Origin: Rugalucina vietnamica
Taxonomy: Eukaryota; Mollusca; Bivalvia; Lucinida; Lucinidae
Direction: 5' to 3'
Assembly: GCA_964017185.1 (NCBI GenBank)
Contig: OZ024869.1
Span: forward strand, 72,976,008-73,040,007
DNA length: 64,000 nt
Shown here: piece by piece, positions 32,743 to 43,245 of the stretch
Position numbering within the stretch: position 1 is the first letter of the stretch
Layout of the letters: the number at the start of each line of letters is the position of its first letter
The notes under the pieces: model-generated
What the model saw: the letters and a program-made list of their open reading frames with translations, nothing else
The model's database searches: none
Told to the model about the DNA's origin: nothing
Position numbers and translations under genes: made by a program

Positions 32743-35700
32743 GTGTGTATTGATGATATTTGAAGAATACTTTGCTAGGTTTTCCAGAAAAGGTTTTTGG
32801 CAAATGTGTGAATGATGGAAAACCCGGTGGGCTAATGTCTGAATGTCGGGCTACAGCTCGAGAAGTCAGGAGTTCAAAACCCACCTTCTCCGAGTAATGT
32901 TCAGCAAACTTCTTTCTTAAAACGCCGGAAATAATTTCCGCTCCGTCCCAATTTAACTTACAGCGGAGGAAGGAGTATATGTTTGGCCAGTTTAGTACTT
33001 GAGGTCTTTCTAATGTTGTTAGAAATGTACATTCTATTTCGATTCGTCGATAGACTATTAGACATTTTGCAAAGTCATGGTTATTGCCCATTCAACTTGC
33101 CATCCATGTGGTGATTGATTTATAAAGCAAGTTATATTGGTACACAATTGGATTTAGCAGGTTTGGCTCTCCTCAGGGCTGACCAGAGCAATTTGCAATT
33201 GATTTGAATTGTGGAAAAGTAGGAAGAATACGTTTGGCCACCCTAACCATTTTAAAGATGAAGAAGTACACAAAGAACCATTCCGTCACTTTGGCCATAG
33301 TTTGTCTTCTTTTGCTGTAAAAGTTCTGACACAGACCTGAAACAACTCAAAAATAACAGTTACACTCGATTAGAACGACAAACCTTCTCTATTATGTTTT
33401 TATAGAAATTCGACAAAATAATAACTTCAAATATCAGCAGATACACACCTGACACGTACCTTTTCTGACAGATGACTGGCTTGAACGCTTACGTAACGCA
33501 GCAACTCTTTCGGGCGCCGAACTAATAAAACTGCATGTGGATTATGGACATTTTCTTGGACGTGCAATCACGTCTTTTGTCGATAAGAACGAGATCAGAG
33601 ACATGGTTCAATTCGCCGCCTCTCACGGACATTCTGTCTTCCATGCACCCGAACAGGGATACACCTTCCAGCTTGGCGACGGGGAAACAGTCGCTTCCCA
33701 TCTTCCGTTTCCGGTTGTCAGTGACTTCCGGACAAAAGATGTCGCCCTGAGCGGACAAGGGGCGCCACTCGTTCCAGGAGGAGAGAAATATCTTTTCGGA
33801 ACTTATGACATTTGCATCAATTTAGGCGGAATAGCAAATATTGGCATTAAAGGACAAAGAGGATTTGACATTTGTCCATGTAATATCATTCTAAATAGCC
33901 TTGCTCAGTTCAAAGATGGCATGTTATACGATAAAGATGGCGCCCTTGCCAGATCTGGTCACGTGATCAAAAAGCTGCTGGAGGCCCTAGAAAATCTTTC
34001 TTTCTACAAAGAGCCACCTCCAAAGTCGCTTTGGAAAGAGTGGATAGAAGCAAATGTATTTCCACTTTTAGATGTAAGTATAAAAACAGCAAATAAATGC
34101 AAGTGAATGCCCTTGATACATGTATACTCGGGGCCTATGAGGAGTTTATAGGCTTCATATGTCTAAACTATCTTTGCGTGTCCAGATTCTATCTGATGTT
34201 GATCCCTATGTATCACATTCAGGATCAAAGTACTACTAAAACCTACACGCAGAAAAAAACGTCAAAAACATACATTCTTAGAATTTGAAAAAAAAAATAA
34301 TACCGACTTACAAAAAATTAAAATAAGAATATTTGGATTCTTATGTTTTTATGGGGGAGTATTCCAGTTTGCTAAATAATCCATGTAGCATGCGGCCGTT
34401 TTTAATTGACTGTCTGTATGTCTGAACAAACAAACAAACAAAAAAGTCATTACGAAGTTGATGTTTCATAACATTGTTTGTGTCAGTCGTTTTTTGCAAT
34501 TGCTAAGAGTTCACGTTTCATGTTTACTAGTTACCTTGAGACTTGGCAACATTAAGGCTTTCAACACATAAACTACAGGATGATAATTATAATTACTAAT
34601 CTTGAGAAAACCTGTTTAAGGGTTTTAGCCCTTAAATAAGTTTACAAATTGATCAAAACACAGGTTTAAAAAAGACATATTATCTAAATGGAAAGGTGGC
34701 TATTTCGTAGACAGTACGACTTTGCTATAATTCAGAATGATCGACACTTCATAAAAGTGGGGTTTTCTTTCGTCATTGTTTCTCGGAAGAAAAGATGATT
34801 ATCAAAGTAATAAGGAAAAGCTATAAAAATCATATTTGCTTCTTTCATATTTATGGCAAAAAACGTTAATGCGCCAGTCATTTATATCCACGGCCCCCTA
34901 GGGCCGGGGAATAGCGGGGCTATTAACTTTTCGAATTTTGAAGCCCGGATAAAAGCCCCGGATAAAAGCCCTGCGGGGCCAAATTTTTGGTAAAATCCCT
35001 GCTAAAAGCACCGGCCCTCTGTGGACTGACAATAATGAGGAGTTAACGACAAATAACTTTAGCTATTTGAATAATCTTTACTAGCATATTCCATGGTGCT
35101 GAGATTAAGCATAAATTAGCCCAGTGGTTTCAGAGAAGAATTTGAACACCTCCTACAGACACACACAAGAGAGCATTTTGGTATTAAATGAACTTAATTC
35201 GTGCTCTTGAAATTTTGCTTACTATACTGTATGACAGCAAATGTGGCTTGTTCTCTAAAAATTAAAGTATGTATTAAATGTGAAAATACAGCTAAATACT
35301 TAAATCAAATTAATGCGAAATATTCATGTTTGAAAGTGTGGTTGGTCTCTAAAATGCTATATTGGCGGGAAACTAAAACCCCGGCATCCCCAACACTGCC
35401 GGGACTCGCCGGAGGTTAAATCCCGGCACTTAAGATCCGCTATGTCCCTGCTATCCCCGGCCCTAGGGGAACCGGGGATTCAAATGACTGATGCATAATA
35501 AGCTGCCACCGAGGAATTGCAGCAATCTGCCCGTAAAAACATGGCAAATATTTGTACTTTTCATAATGTTTGTGGTCCCGTCCTAGGCTTTAAATAAAAT
35601 GCGTATTCATACTATCAATGCTCTTTTCACAGGACAAACTTTGCTTTTATAAGATCACTGAAAGAAAATTAAAGAGTTTTTATTTTTACACTATACCATG

Positions 35701-38700
35701 TCGGTGTTGGGTTGCTTTAAAATGTATTTAAGAATTTTGATATTACTCAACAAAGTTTTACGCATATTAATGTTTGATGCTGCTTTGTAAACCGTGTACA
35801 TGTACATGCAATTCAGCGGTAAAATATTTGAAAATGTCATCAGGAAAAATCGGATATTTTAATATTTTTGCTCAAAACATTGATTGTGGGTACAAGTTAA
35901 AAGCGCCTCGCTGAGGCGGTTCTAACAAGTACCAATAATCTATGTTTGTAGCACAAAAAATGGCATACCCCAGTTTTTCAATTGGGATTCAATGGGGCAT
36001 ACATTACACGGACGTGTTTTCCTGGTGGTAAAGCAGAAATACCTGAGTATCCTATGTGTAAACCAAACTACATGTAACGAGGGGTATCAAAAAGTTCAGA
36101 GACAATGGTAATGAAAGTACATGGCAACATTAATAATTTGACTCGTCTAATAAATTATGATAATGTTTCATAGTAGTACATGAGAATTAATTTTCAGATC
36201 AATGATATTCGCCCACGAACTTCTGGGAATCCCCTCGTTGACACGGTTATAAAATGAGCCGCCTCGTGGGAAAACAAACAATGTGGTTTCCGAACAGGTC
36301 CGACACAAACCGACCTGTACAAGCACAGAATATAGCCACAAGCTTGAAATTTCGGATTTAGTAGAAGAGAAATTGTACTATCCGAGTAGCGAAAACAAAG
36401 GCGCTGATCAGCTTCGCGGTTACCGCGAAGCTGAGTAACCGCGAAGCTGATCTGCGTCTTTGTTTTCGCCTATGCAGATTGTTGGTTTTCCCATGAGGCG
36501 GCTCAAATGTTATTGTCTGTGTTAATAACCTCGAACACCTTCACAACCTTGGCATTTCTCTAACTGTGCGAATGTTAGCAGGTTGCCTGACAACTTTAGT
36601 TATTATCGACGAGAACGCGTGGCATTTTCTTCTGTTTACTACTAGCTTGATATTCTGCTGCTGTTAATTCATGTGTATCATATGAGCCGCCCAATGAGCA
36701 AACCAACAATATGCATATACGGAAAGAAAGACGCAGATCAGCTTCGCGGTAACCGCGAAGCTGATCAGCGCCTTTGTTTTCGCTGCACGGATAGTACAAT
36801 TCCTCTACTTAGTTATTACAAAATTTCAAGCTTATAGCCATCTTTTGTGACTGCACAGACCGATATGTGTCGGACCTGTTAAAAAACCACATTGTTGGTT
36901 TACTCATGAGGCGGCTCATGTATACGATGAAAGAGATATTATGCACGCCTACCAAATTAACGCTCTGATGCTTCACCAATGACAACTGCTCCAGGAGAAG
37001 CCTCAAAATCGGAGACTGATTTCATGCAGTAGATTCCAACGTTTGTGGTAAAAATATCATGGCGAAAATATCTATCATTTTGTCAATTTTACTTTCTGCG
37101 TAATTGATGTGTTTCTGAGTCCGACAGGACTATGTTCCTTACGCGACTCGTAAGTAAATCTGACGAAACTATAGAAATTGTTGACCTGATTAACGAGCAT
37201 TCCGAACCAGTAGTAATCCATACGCTACTGCATGACATTCCCCGATTTTCGATTCTCCTCCTGAGGACAAATGTTTTCCATATTTGGCCGTCGGATGAGC
37301 ATCAGAGCATTTGGTATAATAGGCGTGTTATCAAATTGAGAACTTTAAAGTAGACCGCCCACGTCTAAAAATTGCTATTCCATTCTTATTTATACGGTTA
37401 ACTTCTGTGACAGCAGAACTACGCAAAATTCTGCATCACAAAGTTTATTCTAACACACCCTGCCTATAAAAGCCAATGGGAAAGGGCGGTGATATATTGA
37501 GTGATATATCACTGGGCGGATTAGCGTGACGTTACTTTGCGCCGTTTTGACGCCATTTTGATTAAATCATGACGTCTGCTATCCCACAAGTCACGTTACC
37601 TAGATAAGATATTTTATTTCCAATTATGGACCATAACATGGTATGAAATTTAAGTGCATATATGAACGATTACAATTAGTTTGATTGGTGAAAAAAATTA
37701 ATAGAAAAAAAGGAAAACATACACACCCACATTATACATATGTCAATGTAAAATGTCACATAATAGTCATAATAGTGCATGGGCCGCGTCGAGAGAAATG
37801 TGATCATTGGTTCTGACAAAACCCAAAGCAAAATGGGATTGCATAACCATAGAAGGTAGATAGGTGCTTTAAATTTTTTTTGAAAAAGAAAGAAAATGGA
37901 ATGTTTATTGTTTTAGCAAAAACATTCAAGGCACAAACTACGCGACACGACTCACACCATATTCCCCGATTAGCATATTCACCATATTCCTTGACGTTAG
38001 ACGGTGTAGCGTCATTTCAACGCGTTCAAAACGTAACAAACATATGTAAACATTTGCGGTGCAGTCAAAAGTTTGGCGGGATTACTTCAGTGCAATGGTG
38101 GAAAAGTTAAAGAAACTGAAGGTTTAAAATGATTTTATTCCGTTTATTGTGTGTAAGAATCGAAATAGATCAGCTCTAGTGCGTGAATTGTTGAGTTTGT
38201 CGGTCAGTTGTACGCAGATAAATCACTCGCGCTGCGCGCTCGTGATTTGCTCTGCTTTACAACTGACCTCCAAACAGTGATATATATTACTCAACAATTC
38301 ACTGCTAGAGCTGATCTATTTCTTAAGTAACTTTATACCAAAATGTTTAATTCGCTTTTTTCAGGTAGAGAAATATCGGGTAGAAGATCTTTTGCGAACA
38401 GCGACCGAGCATATAGCCAGTCGTATAGCGGGGGACTGTCTCCAAGCTAAAAGAATCATAAGGGAGGACGACGATTCACCAAGTGTCTTAACTGTCATGA
38501 TAACTGGCGGGGGTGCTTTCAACGAATTCCTGGCGTCATTAATTAAGGAGAAACTACAGACGGAAGACTTTGAATTCGAAACCGTCGGTTGTCAGACTGT
38601 CAAGTTCAAAGAAGCGCTGGTGTTCGCCTTTCTTGGTCTGCGGTGTTTGATTGGCGTAGATAATGTGTTTTCTGACGTCACAGGTGCGCGCGCCGACAGC

Positions 38701-38772
38701 ACATCCGGGAGTATCCACAGGCCAGCTAAAGAAGGCATCGCGAGCTATCGCAAACTGAGTATGATTCACTGA
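32601..38772 (+). CDS. anmK: Anhydro-N-acetylmuramic acid kinase, three exons
   Basis: Exons 32601-32742, 33472-34073 and 38365-38772 join to 1,152 nt, 383 codons plus stop, close to the usual 360-390. The enzyme converts 1,6-anhydro-MurNAc, a product of peptidoglycan lysis, with ATP and water to MurNAc-6-phosphate. Visible motifs: MSGSSLDGLD (residues 10-19, nucleotide loop of the ASKHA fold), HVDYGHFLG (69-77), ASHGHSVFH (97-105), VVSDFRTKDVALSGQGAPLV (129-148), NLGGIAN (164-170), GFDICPCN (178-185, where D180 is the expected catalytic base), YDKDGALARSG, PPPKSLWKEW, TGGGAFN (295-301) and KEALVFAFLG (330-339). Bacterial proteins often have FDTGPGN; FDICP and PPKSL resemble Bacteroidota-type members as I remember them, which suggests transfer from bacteria. 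No signal peptide, so cytosolic. Intron 2 is full of MITEs. No MurQ partner is present. Confidence 0.88.
32743..33471 (+). other. AnmK intron 1
   Basis: 729 bp, GT...AG (acceptor TTTTCTGACAG). No transposon end recognised inside. Confidence 0.8.
33472..34073 (+). CDS. anmK: AnmK exon 2
   Basis: 602 nt completing a split Asp codon at the start and ending in phase 0 at GAT/GTAAGT. Codes for residues 48-248, including the substrate-binding DFR and GQGAP motifs and the catalytic Asp. Codon use is balanced and GC is higher than in flanking DNA, as expected for a maintained gene. Confidence 0.9.
34875..35490. mobile_element. 616-bp inverted-repeat element in AnmK intron 2
   Basis: Left end CAGTCATTTATATCCACGGC, right end the complement of CAGTCATTTGAATCCCCGG, continuing into CCCCTAGGGCCGGGG-type sequence on both sides. 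Inner flanks are GC-rich with CCCGG/CCCGGATAAAAGCC repeats. Noncoding; no clear target duplication. Confidence 0.75.
35862..36028. mobile_element. MITE family C copy
   Basis: Hairpin GATTGTGGGTACAAGTT ... ACCAATAATC around GCCTCGCTGAGGC, right end CGGACGTGTTTTCCTGGTGG; left end eroded. Confidence 0.7.
36255..36505. mobile_element. Hairpin MITE family A, copy 7
   Basis: Well-preserved ends TGAGCCGCCTCGTGGG and CCCATGAGGCGGCTCA. The loop region carries an extra duplicated GCGAAGCTGA arm, so three hairpin arms are present. Confidence 0.85.
36683..36918. mobile_element. Hairpin MITE family A, copy 8 (reverse)
   Basis: 236 bp, hairpin near its left end, flanked by AT/TA-rich sequence (CATA left). 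Confidence 0.85.
36919..38162. other. Intronic, no gene seen
   Basis: ORF 37,132-37,353 (73 codons) has no recognised motif. A palindromic GATATATTGAGTGATATATC lies near 37,490 and related sequence near 38,280, perhaps belonging to one larger decayed element. Confidence 0.4.
38163..38322. mobile_element. Palindromic MITE before AnmK exon 3
   Basis: AAATAGATCAGCTCTAG pairs with CTAGAGCTGATCTATTT, TGAATTGTTGAGT with ACTCAACAATTCA, and AAATCACTCGCG with CGCTCGTGATTT at the centre. The whole 160 bp can fold, 42 bp upstream of the exon 3 acceptor. Confidence 0.75.
38365..38772 (+). CDS. anmK: AnmK exon 3 (terminal)
   Basis: Acceptor CGCTTTTTTCAG. 135 codons and TGA. Contains LLRTATEHIA (257-266), the ATP-binding TGGGAFN and KEALVFAFLG with the expected Glu (E331), and a closing DVTGARADSTSGSIHRP-type tail that is usual for the family. 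Confidence 0.88.
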   Translation, partial: VEKYRVEDLLRTATEHIASRIAGDCLQAKRIIREDDDSPSVLTVMITGGGAFNEFLASLIKEKLQTEDFEFETVGCQTVKFKEALVFAFLGLRCLIGVDNVFSDVTGARADSTSGSIHRPAKEGIASYRKLSMIH

Positions 38773-39206
38773 CGTCAGCATTGCTGACAAGCGTGACGTT
38801 CTATGCGTATTTACCGTTTCAGGTTTATAGACCTTGCATTTAGAAGCCTTTGGCTTTTGTCAAATAGCATCCTACTGATAAAACTGGTTCAGTCTCGCAC
38901 AGTGTGGGTGTCAAAATACCCGCACAAATGCAGTTAGAAGAGTGCAGTTGCTGATATGTTCAAAACTAGCACAAACAACTATGTGAATTAGCCCCAATGC
39001 GTGGATCTTTCATGGCATAAAGTGACTATTTTCCTTTATAGCAATTCTTGAAAATACGAGTATGTTTCTGAATTAAAATGTTAACGACAAGCAGTCTGAT
39101 CAAAACATGTACATCAACATCTAACATTTTGTAACAGCTTTCGGAAATGTTCAAAAATACAGTTGAATGTAATACCCACTGCAAATTGTGTTTTTCTGCG
39201 GTTGCT

Positions 39207-39218
39207 AATAAATTTATT
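39207..39218. promoter_or_regulatory. Palindromic AATAAATTTATT, possible two-way poly(A) signal
   Basis: AATAAA on the plus strand (435 bp past the AnmK stop) overlaps AATAAA on the minus strand (125 bp past the stop of the minus ORF at 39,343). A shared signal would fit two convergent genes. Confidence 0.4.
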
Positions 39219-39342
39219 GTTATTAGTTGCTGCATTTTGTACAACTATTTAATTTAAAAACAGTGGTCATTCATTCGTCAGCTACAAATATGGAGATATA
39301 TACGCCAATATCGTCTATGAAACACTTTAGAGGTGTTCACAT

Positions 39343-39522
39343 TCATTCTCTATGTGCATCCACCAGTTCTCTTATTTGATTTTCGTTTGCTCCGATCATA
39401 TGACGTCGTGTTGTGTCTGCTTCATCATATTGACGTTGTATAGCACATCCGATCCGGACAGTTTCTAGCTCTTGAATCACTCTGATCACAGAAGACTTAC
39501 GGCCTGAACTGGGTTCCGTATA
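39343..39522 (-). pseudogene. C-terminal part of unidentified minus-strand ORF, interrupted
   Basis: Open frame of 59 codons ending REELVDAHRE-like (IRELVDAHRE, stop at 39,343). It includes SSVIRVIQELETVRIGCAIQ and looks protein-like: mixed charge, balanced codons. The transposon at 39,523-41,890 interrupts it at a TAT codon; beyond the transposon (41,893-41,937, minus) the same frame continues upstream for 15 codons to an ATG. The undisturbed ORF would be 74 codons. The transposon end also supplies a TTTCTTTCAG acceptor just before the remaining part. Family unknown. Confidence 0.35.
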
Positions 39523-40026
39523 CACTGAAAGAAAGTTATAAGAGGTCGCCTCATATTTTCAGGAGGGAAGTGTTTAACCGTAGTATTGACCTCTCCATAT
39601 GTTGTCAGTATTCTGTCTATCATTTGACGTAATAAGGCTCCTTATGGGTTTATGAAGGTGCATTTTTCATAACTGTTTCAATGCACGATATTGAATTCCC
39701 TTTCTTGGGCCCCATGCACTTCGATGCTAGACTAGGCTAGAGTTTGTTTTGTCGGCCATTTTTGTCACTTTTCATCACTTCGATAAATAAATCTATTTTC
39801 TTCACGCTTACGCGATCAGTAAATACGATGCTTATGATAAAATTAAACTGGAGATGTATTGTGTTTAAAAATTTTTACTAAAAACATTGATTTTTGCACT
39901 TTTTCTCCAAAAACGCGTTTAGTGAAAGAAAATTATTTCTGAACACTTTGCAACTTTACTTACTTGAAAGAAGTAGCCCAAGGGCAACGATCGCTCACCT
40001 GAGAGTCAACCAGTACAGTCACTGGA

Positions 40027-40063
40027 CAAAGCGGGTTTTTTTTTTTTTTTTTTTTTTTTTTTT
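40027..40063. repeat. Poly(T) tract
   Basis: About 36 T near the left end of tandem-array element 2. Confidence 0.95.
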
Positions 40064-41600
40064 GGAAGATCTGATCAAAATTGAAGATGCTGGAGTGACC
40101 ACGACACTAAAGATTGATTTTTCAAACATTCAAGGGCAGCTAACTCCGCAGTCCAGGGTCGAATCTGGCTCAAATTCGAACTCATCCAAGATGTTATGGT
40201 TATCCTTGTTTCTTCTAAGATTGAGGAAGATCCGATAAAAATTGAAGGCGCTAGAGTGGCCACAAGATAAAATATTGATTTTTCAAACACTAAAGGGCAG
40301 CTAACTCCGCAGTCAGAGGTCAGATCTGGCCGAAATTATAACTCATCCGAGATATTGTAGTTATTCTTGTTACCTGCAAAAATGAAGAAGATCGACTAAA
40401 ACAAAGATGCTAGAGTGGCCAAAACACAAAATATTGTTTTTTCAAACACTCAAGGGCAGATACCTCCGCAGTCAGAGGTCGGATCTGGTCTAAATTCGAA
40501 CTCGTCCGAGATATTGTAGTTATCCTTGTTACCTGCAAGAATAAAGAAGATCCACTGAAAAACAAAGATGCTAGAGTGGCCACAACACAAAATATGGATT
40601 TTTCAAACACTCAAGGGCAGATAACTCTGCAGTCAGAGGTCGGATCTGGTCGAAATTAAACTCATCCGAGATGTTATGGATGTTCTTGTTGCTTCTAAGA
40701 ATAAAGAAGATCCGAATAAAAATGAAGGTGCTAGAGTGGCCACAACACTAAATATTGATTTTTCACACAGTCAAGGGCAGATAACTCTGCAGTCAAGGGT
40801 CGGATCTGGCTGAAATCCAAACTCATCCGAGATGTTGTGGCTATCCTTGTTACTCCCAAGTATGAAGAAGATCCGATCAAAATTGAAAGCGCTAGAATGG
40901 CCACAACACTAAACATTGATTTTTCAAACACTCAAGGGCAGATAACTCCGCGGTCAGAGGTCGGATCTGGTCCAAATTCGAACTCATCCGAGATGTTACG
41001 AATGTCCTTGTTACTTCCATGATTAAAGAAGATCCGAATAAAAATGAAGGCGCTAGAGTGGCCACAACACTAAATATTGATTTTTCACATAGTCAAGGGC
41101 AGATAACTCTGCAGATAACTCTGCAGTCAAGGGTTGAATCTGGCTGAAATTCGAACTCATCCGAGATGTTATGGCTATCCTTGTTACTTCCAAGTATGAA
41201 GAAGATCCGATCAAAATTGAAGGCGCTAGAACGGCCACAACACAAAATAATGATTTTTCAAACACTCAAGGGCATATAACTCCACAGTCAGAGGTCGGAT
41301 CTGGCTAAAATTCGAACCCATCCAAGATATTATGGTTGTTCTTGTTACCTGCAAGAATGAAGAAGATCCAATGAAAAATAAAGGCGCTAGAGTGGCCACA
41401 ACATTTTTCCCATTATAAGTCTATGGGGATTTTTACAGACGCTCAAGGGAAGCTAACTCTGCAATCTGAGGTCGAACCTGGCCGAAATTCGAACTCATCC
41501 GAGATGTTATGGTTGTCCTTGTTACCTGCAAGAATGAAGAAGATCCAATTAAAAATGAAGTTGCTAGAGTGGCCACAACATTTTCCCAATTACAACTGAA
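40064..41600. repeat. 160-bp tandem repeats, about nine units
   Basis: CTCAAGGGCAGATAACTC-type sequence recurs about every 160 bp from 40,128 to 41,447, and GAAGATCCGATCAAAATTGA alternates with variants, giving a 321-bp higher-order dimer. The four minus-strand ORFs starting MFEKS at 321-bp spacing are a by-product of this array. Confidence 0.9.
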
Positions 41601-42140
41601 TGGGAGCTATCTGTTGCCGTGGAAACCAGAGTTCTGATCCGATCTGGGCCAAAACCTAATGCAGTCTTTCCCCCTCCTCAATGATGCTTCAGATAAAATT
41701 TTATTGCGATCGGCCTTGTTGTCTCAGAGATATTCAAGTTTGAAAATGTGAACGGACGCCGGCTCGACTACTATACTATAAGCTCACCTTGTGAGCCTTC
41801 GGCTCAGGTGAGCTAAGAATGCAATTTTGAACATGGCTTAGAAAACAAAAATGAGTTTGAAAAGCGGCCTCTTATTACTTTCTTTCAGTGTATTTATTGA
41901 GTTCCACAGCTAACGCAACTTTATTTTTCCCTCTCATCTTTTAAATAGCTCAATAATCTGAAAACTTTTTTGCTCAATCAGCGAAAAAAATGACTCGATA
42001 ATCTTTGGGTGTTATCAAATCCGAGGTTTTAGCGCGCATGCCACAGGGTACAAAGATACACTTTCTGTGCCTCGCGCGCGCGAGCTCGAAATTTTTCAAA
42101 ACAATGCACAGGCATCGTCCAGGATAAGTGTATGATAGTT

Positions 42141-42260
42141 TCAATGTTGAAACCTACGGCTCAATGCCAGAAAGTACCATTGGTTTTCGGTATCCGTAGG
42201 AGTCCAACGTCCAACGATAAAATCCCTCTCTGTCATGGTACAATTCAAGCAGGCGTACAG
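42141..42260 (-). other. Short protein-like minus-strand frame
   Basis: 40-codon frame with NCTMTERDFIVGRWTPTDTE and NQWYFLALSRRF, rich in Trp/Tyr/Arg. It begins exactly where a family C MITE ends and has no clear splice site, so it may be an exon remnant cut by the MITE. No family recognised. Confidence 0.2.
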
Positions 42261-42538
42261 TCATCAGGAAAACATGTCCGTGCAATGAATAGCCCCTTAT
42301 ACCCCACTTTTATATAATAAAACTTGGGTATGCAGGGGTTTACCCACTTCTCTTACTTTTGATCCAAAAGATAGTGGGTACTCGTTAGAACCGCCTCGCC
42401 GAGGCGGTTCTGTCGTGTACCAACAATCAATGTTGTGAACAAAATATTAAAAATAGCATTTTATTTTCCATTGCAAGTTTCATTTTTTACAACTGAAAAA
42501 TTTATCTGAAAATTGCACGGGCAAGTGTTCGTAATGTT
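42261..42538. mobile_element. MITE family C, full copy (reverse)
   Basis: TCATCAGGAAAACATGTCCG left, hairpin around CCGCCTCGCCGAGGCGG, right CGGGCAAGTGTTCGTAATG. Confidence 0.8.
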
Positions 42539-42607
42539 TAGAGTGTTCCATACTGGCGATAAGCCTTAAAGCTGCTTTTCCATTAATCAAAACATAATGC
42601 TTACACA

Positions 42608-42790
42608 TGAGCCGCGACACGAGAAAACCGGTCTTCGGGTTTCCGATTAGGTCCGACACAAACCGGTCTGTACAGTCACAGAAAAGAGCTAAAATATTTT
42701 TAATTTTGGATATACATGTAAGTAGAGGAATTGTACTATTCGTATAGCGAAAACAAAGGCGCGCTGTTACTGCACAGCTGATTCAGTCTA
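42608..42790. mobile_element. Hairpin MITE family A, copy 9 (3' truncated)
   Basis: TGAGCCGCGACACGAGAAAA start; stops within the central hairpin after CACAGCTGATTCAG. Confidence 0.75.
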
Positions 42791-42829
42791 TAGCCAACAC
42801 ACTTTGACCATGTCGGATTAACTCATGCG

Positions 42830-43245
42830 ATAAAATTTTGTTAACTAGAAAAGGGGTACCTACCTTGATGTTATACATTTTCCAGTGCCATACATGTATG
42901 AAGCAAGTGGGCACGTCTTGTTAACCACCATAAAATCACAATTGTTTAATATTTCTCACCCATCAGACAAGCATATCCCTTTGTGTGCCTATCTTAGACT
43001 AAAAGAATCTATGATGGCGTTGAGGCCGAGACGAGGAGCTGAGGAAATCTCAGGCAAGTTTTCAGATTATTCAAGCCTCATCCGAGGCTCTGTCGAGTAT
43101 GAGATTTCCTTGTTGAGGCCTCAACACCATCATTGATTATCTTTCTTGCCCATTACTCCAACCGTTTTGACCGGCTCTCAATAGGCTTCAAATGCTGTTA
43201 TGGCAGCCATTTTGTTTTTACAAGAAACAATATGCAAATTAACCT
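42830..43245. repeat. Left part of a repeat family split by the GGGCCC cluster
   Basis: Includes GTTGAGGCCGAGACGAGGAG ... GAGGCCTCAACACCATC (43,020-43,133) and GCAAATTAACC at the edge. The same sequence continues at 49,048 (TGATACAAAT). The intact junction ATTAACCGGTGATACAAAT exists at 49,784, so the cluster entered this repeat. Confidence 0.7.

Larger units (their letters stand above)
34074..38364 (+). other. AnmK intron 2 (4.3 kb, repeat-filled)
   Basis: GTAAGT to TTTTTTCAG. Holds a 616-bp inverted-repeat element, one family C and two family A MITEs and a palindromic MITE close to the acceptor. The stretch 36,919-38,162 contains short ORFs without recognisable domains. Confidence 0.8.
39971..41817 (+). 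mobile_element. Tandem-array element 2
   Basis: Left end AAGTAGCCCAAGGGCAACGA then TCGCTCACCTGAGAGTC, right end GTGAGCCTTCGGCTCAGGTG then AGCTAA: the same two ends as element 1 but opposite orientation. Interior is a different, 160-bp tandem array. Confidence 0.8.
39523..41890. mobile_element. TA-flanked inverted-repeat transposon (2.37 kb)
   Basis: Ends CACTGAAAGAAAGTTATAAG and complement of CACTGAAAGAAAGTAATAAG, followed by AGG(T/C)CGC; TA stands on both sides (39,521-39,522 and 41,891-41,892). Consistent with a Tc1/mariner-like nonautonomous element. Most of its length is a second insertion, the array element at 39,971-41,817. Confidence 0.75.

Noticed and set aside
32735-33091. Minus-strand 118-codon ORF opposite AnmK intron 1
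   Set aside because: No recognised motif, overlaps the exon 1 donor on the other strand and has no splice or promoter support.
33522-33758. Antisense and alternate-frame ORFs over AnmK exon 2
   Set aside because: Shadows of the real exon, whose frame carries all family motifs.
40075-41265. Four minus-strand ORFs starting MFEKS at 321-bp spacing
   Set aside because: They are the periodic product of the 160-bp tandem array; stops and frames vary with unit drift and there is no domain.
40064-41600. CRISPR array
   Set aside because: Units are 160 bp, contiguous and similar throughout, without unique spacers; the DNA is eukaryotic.
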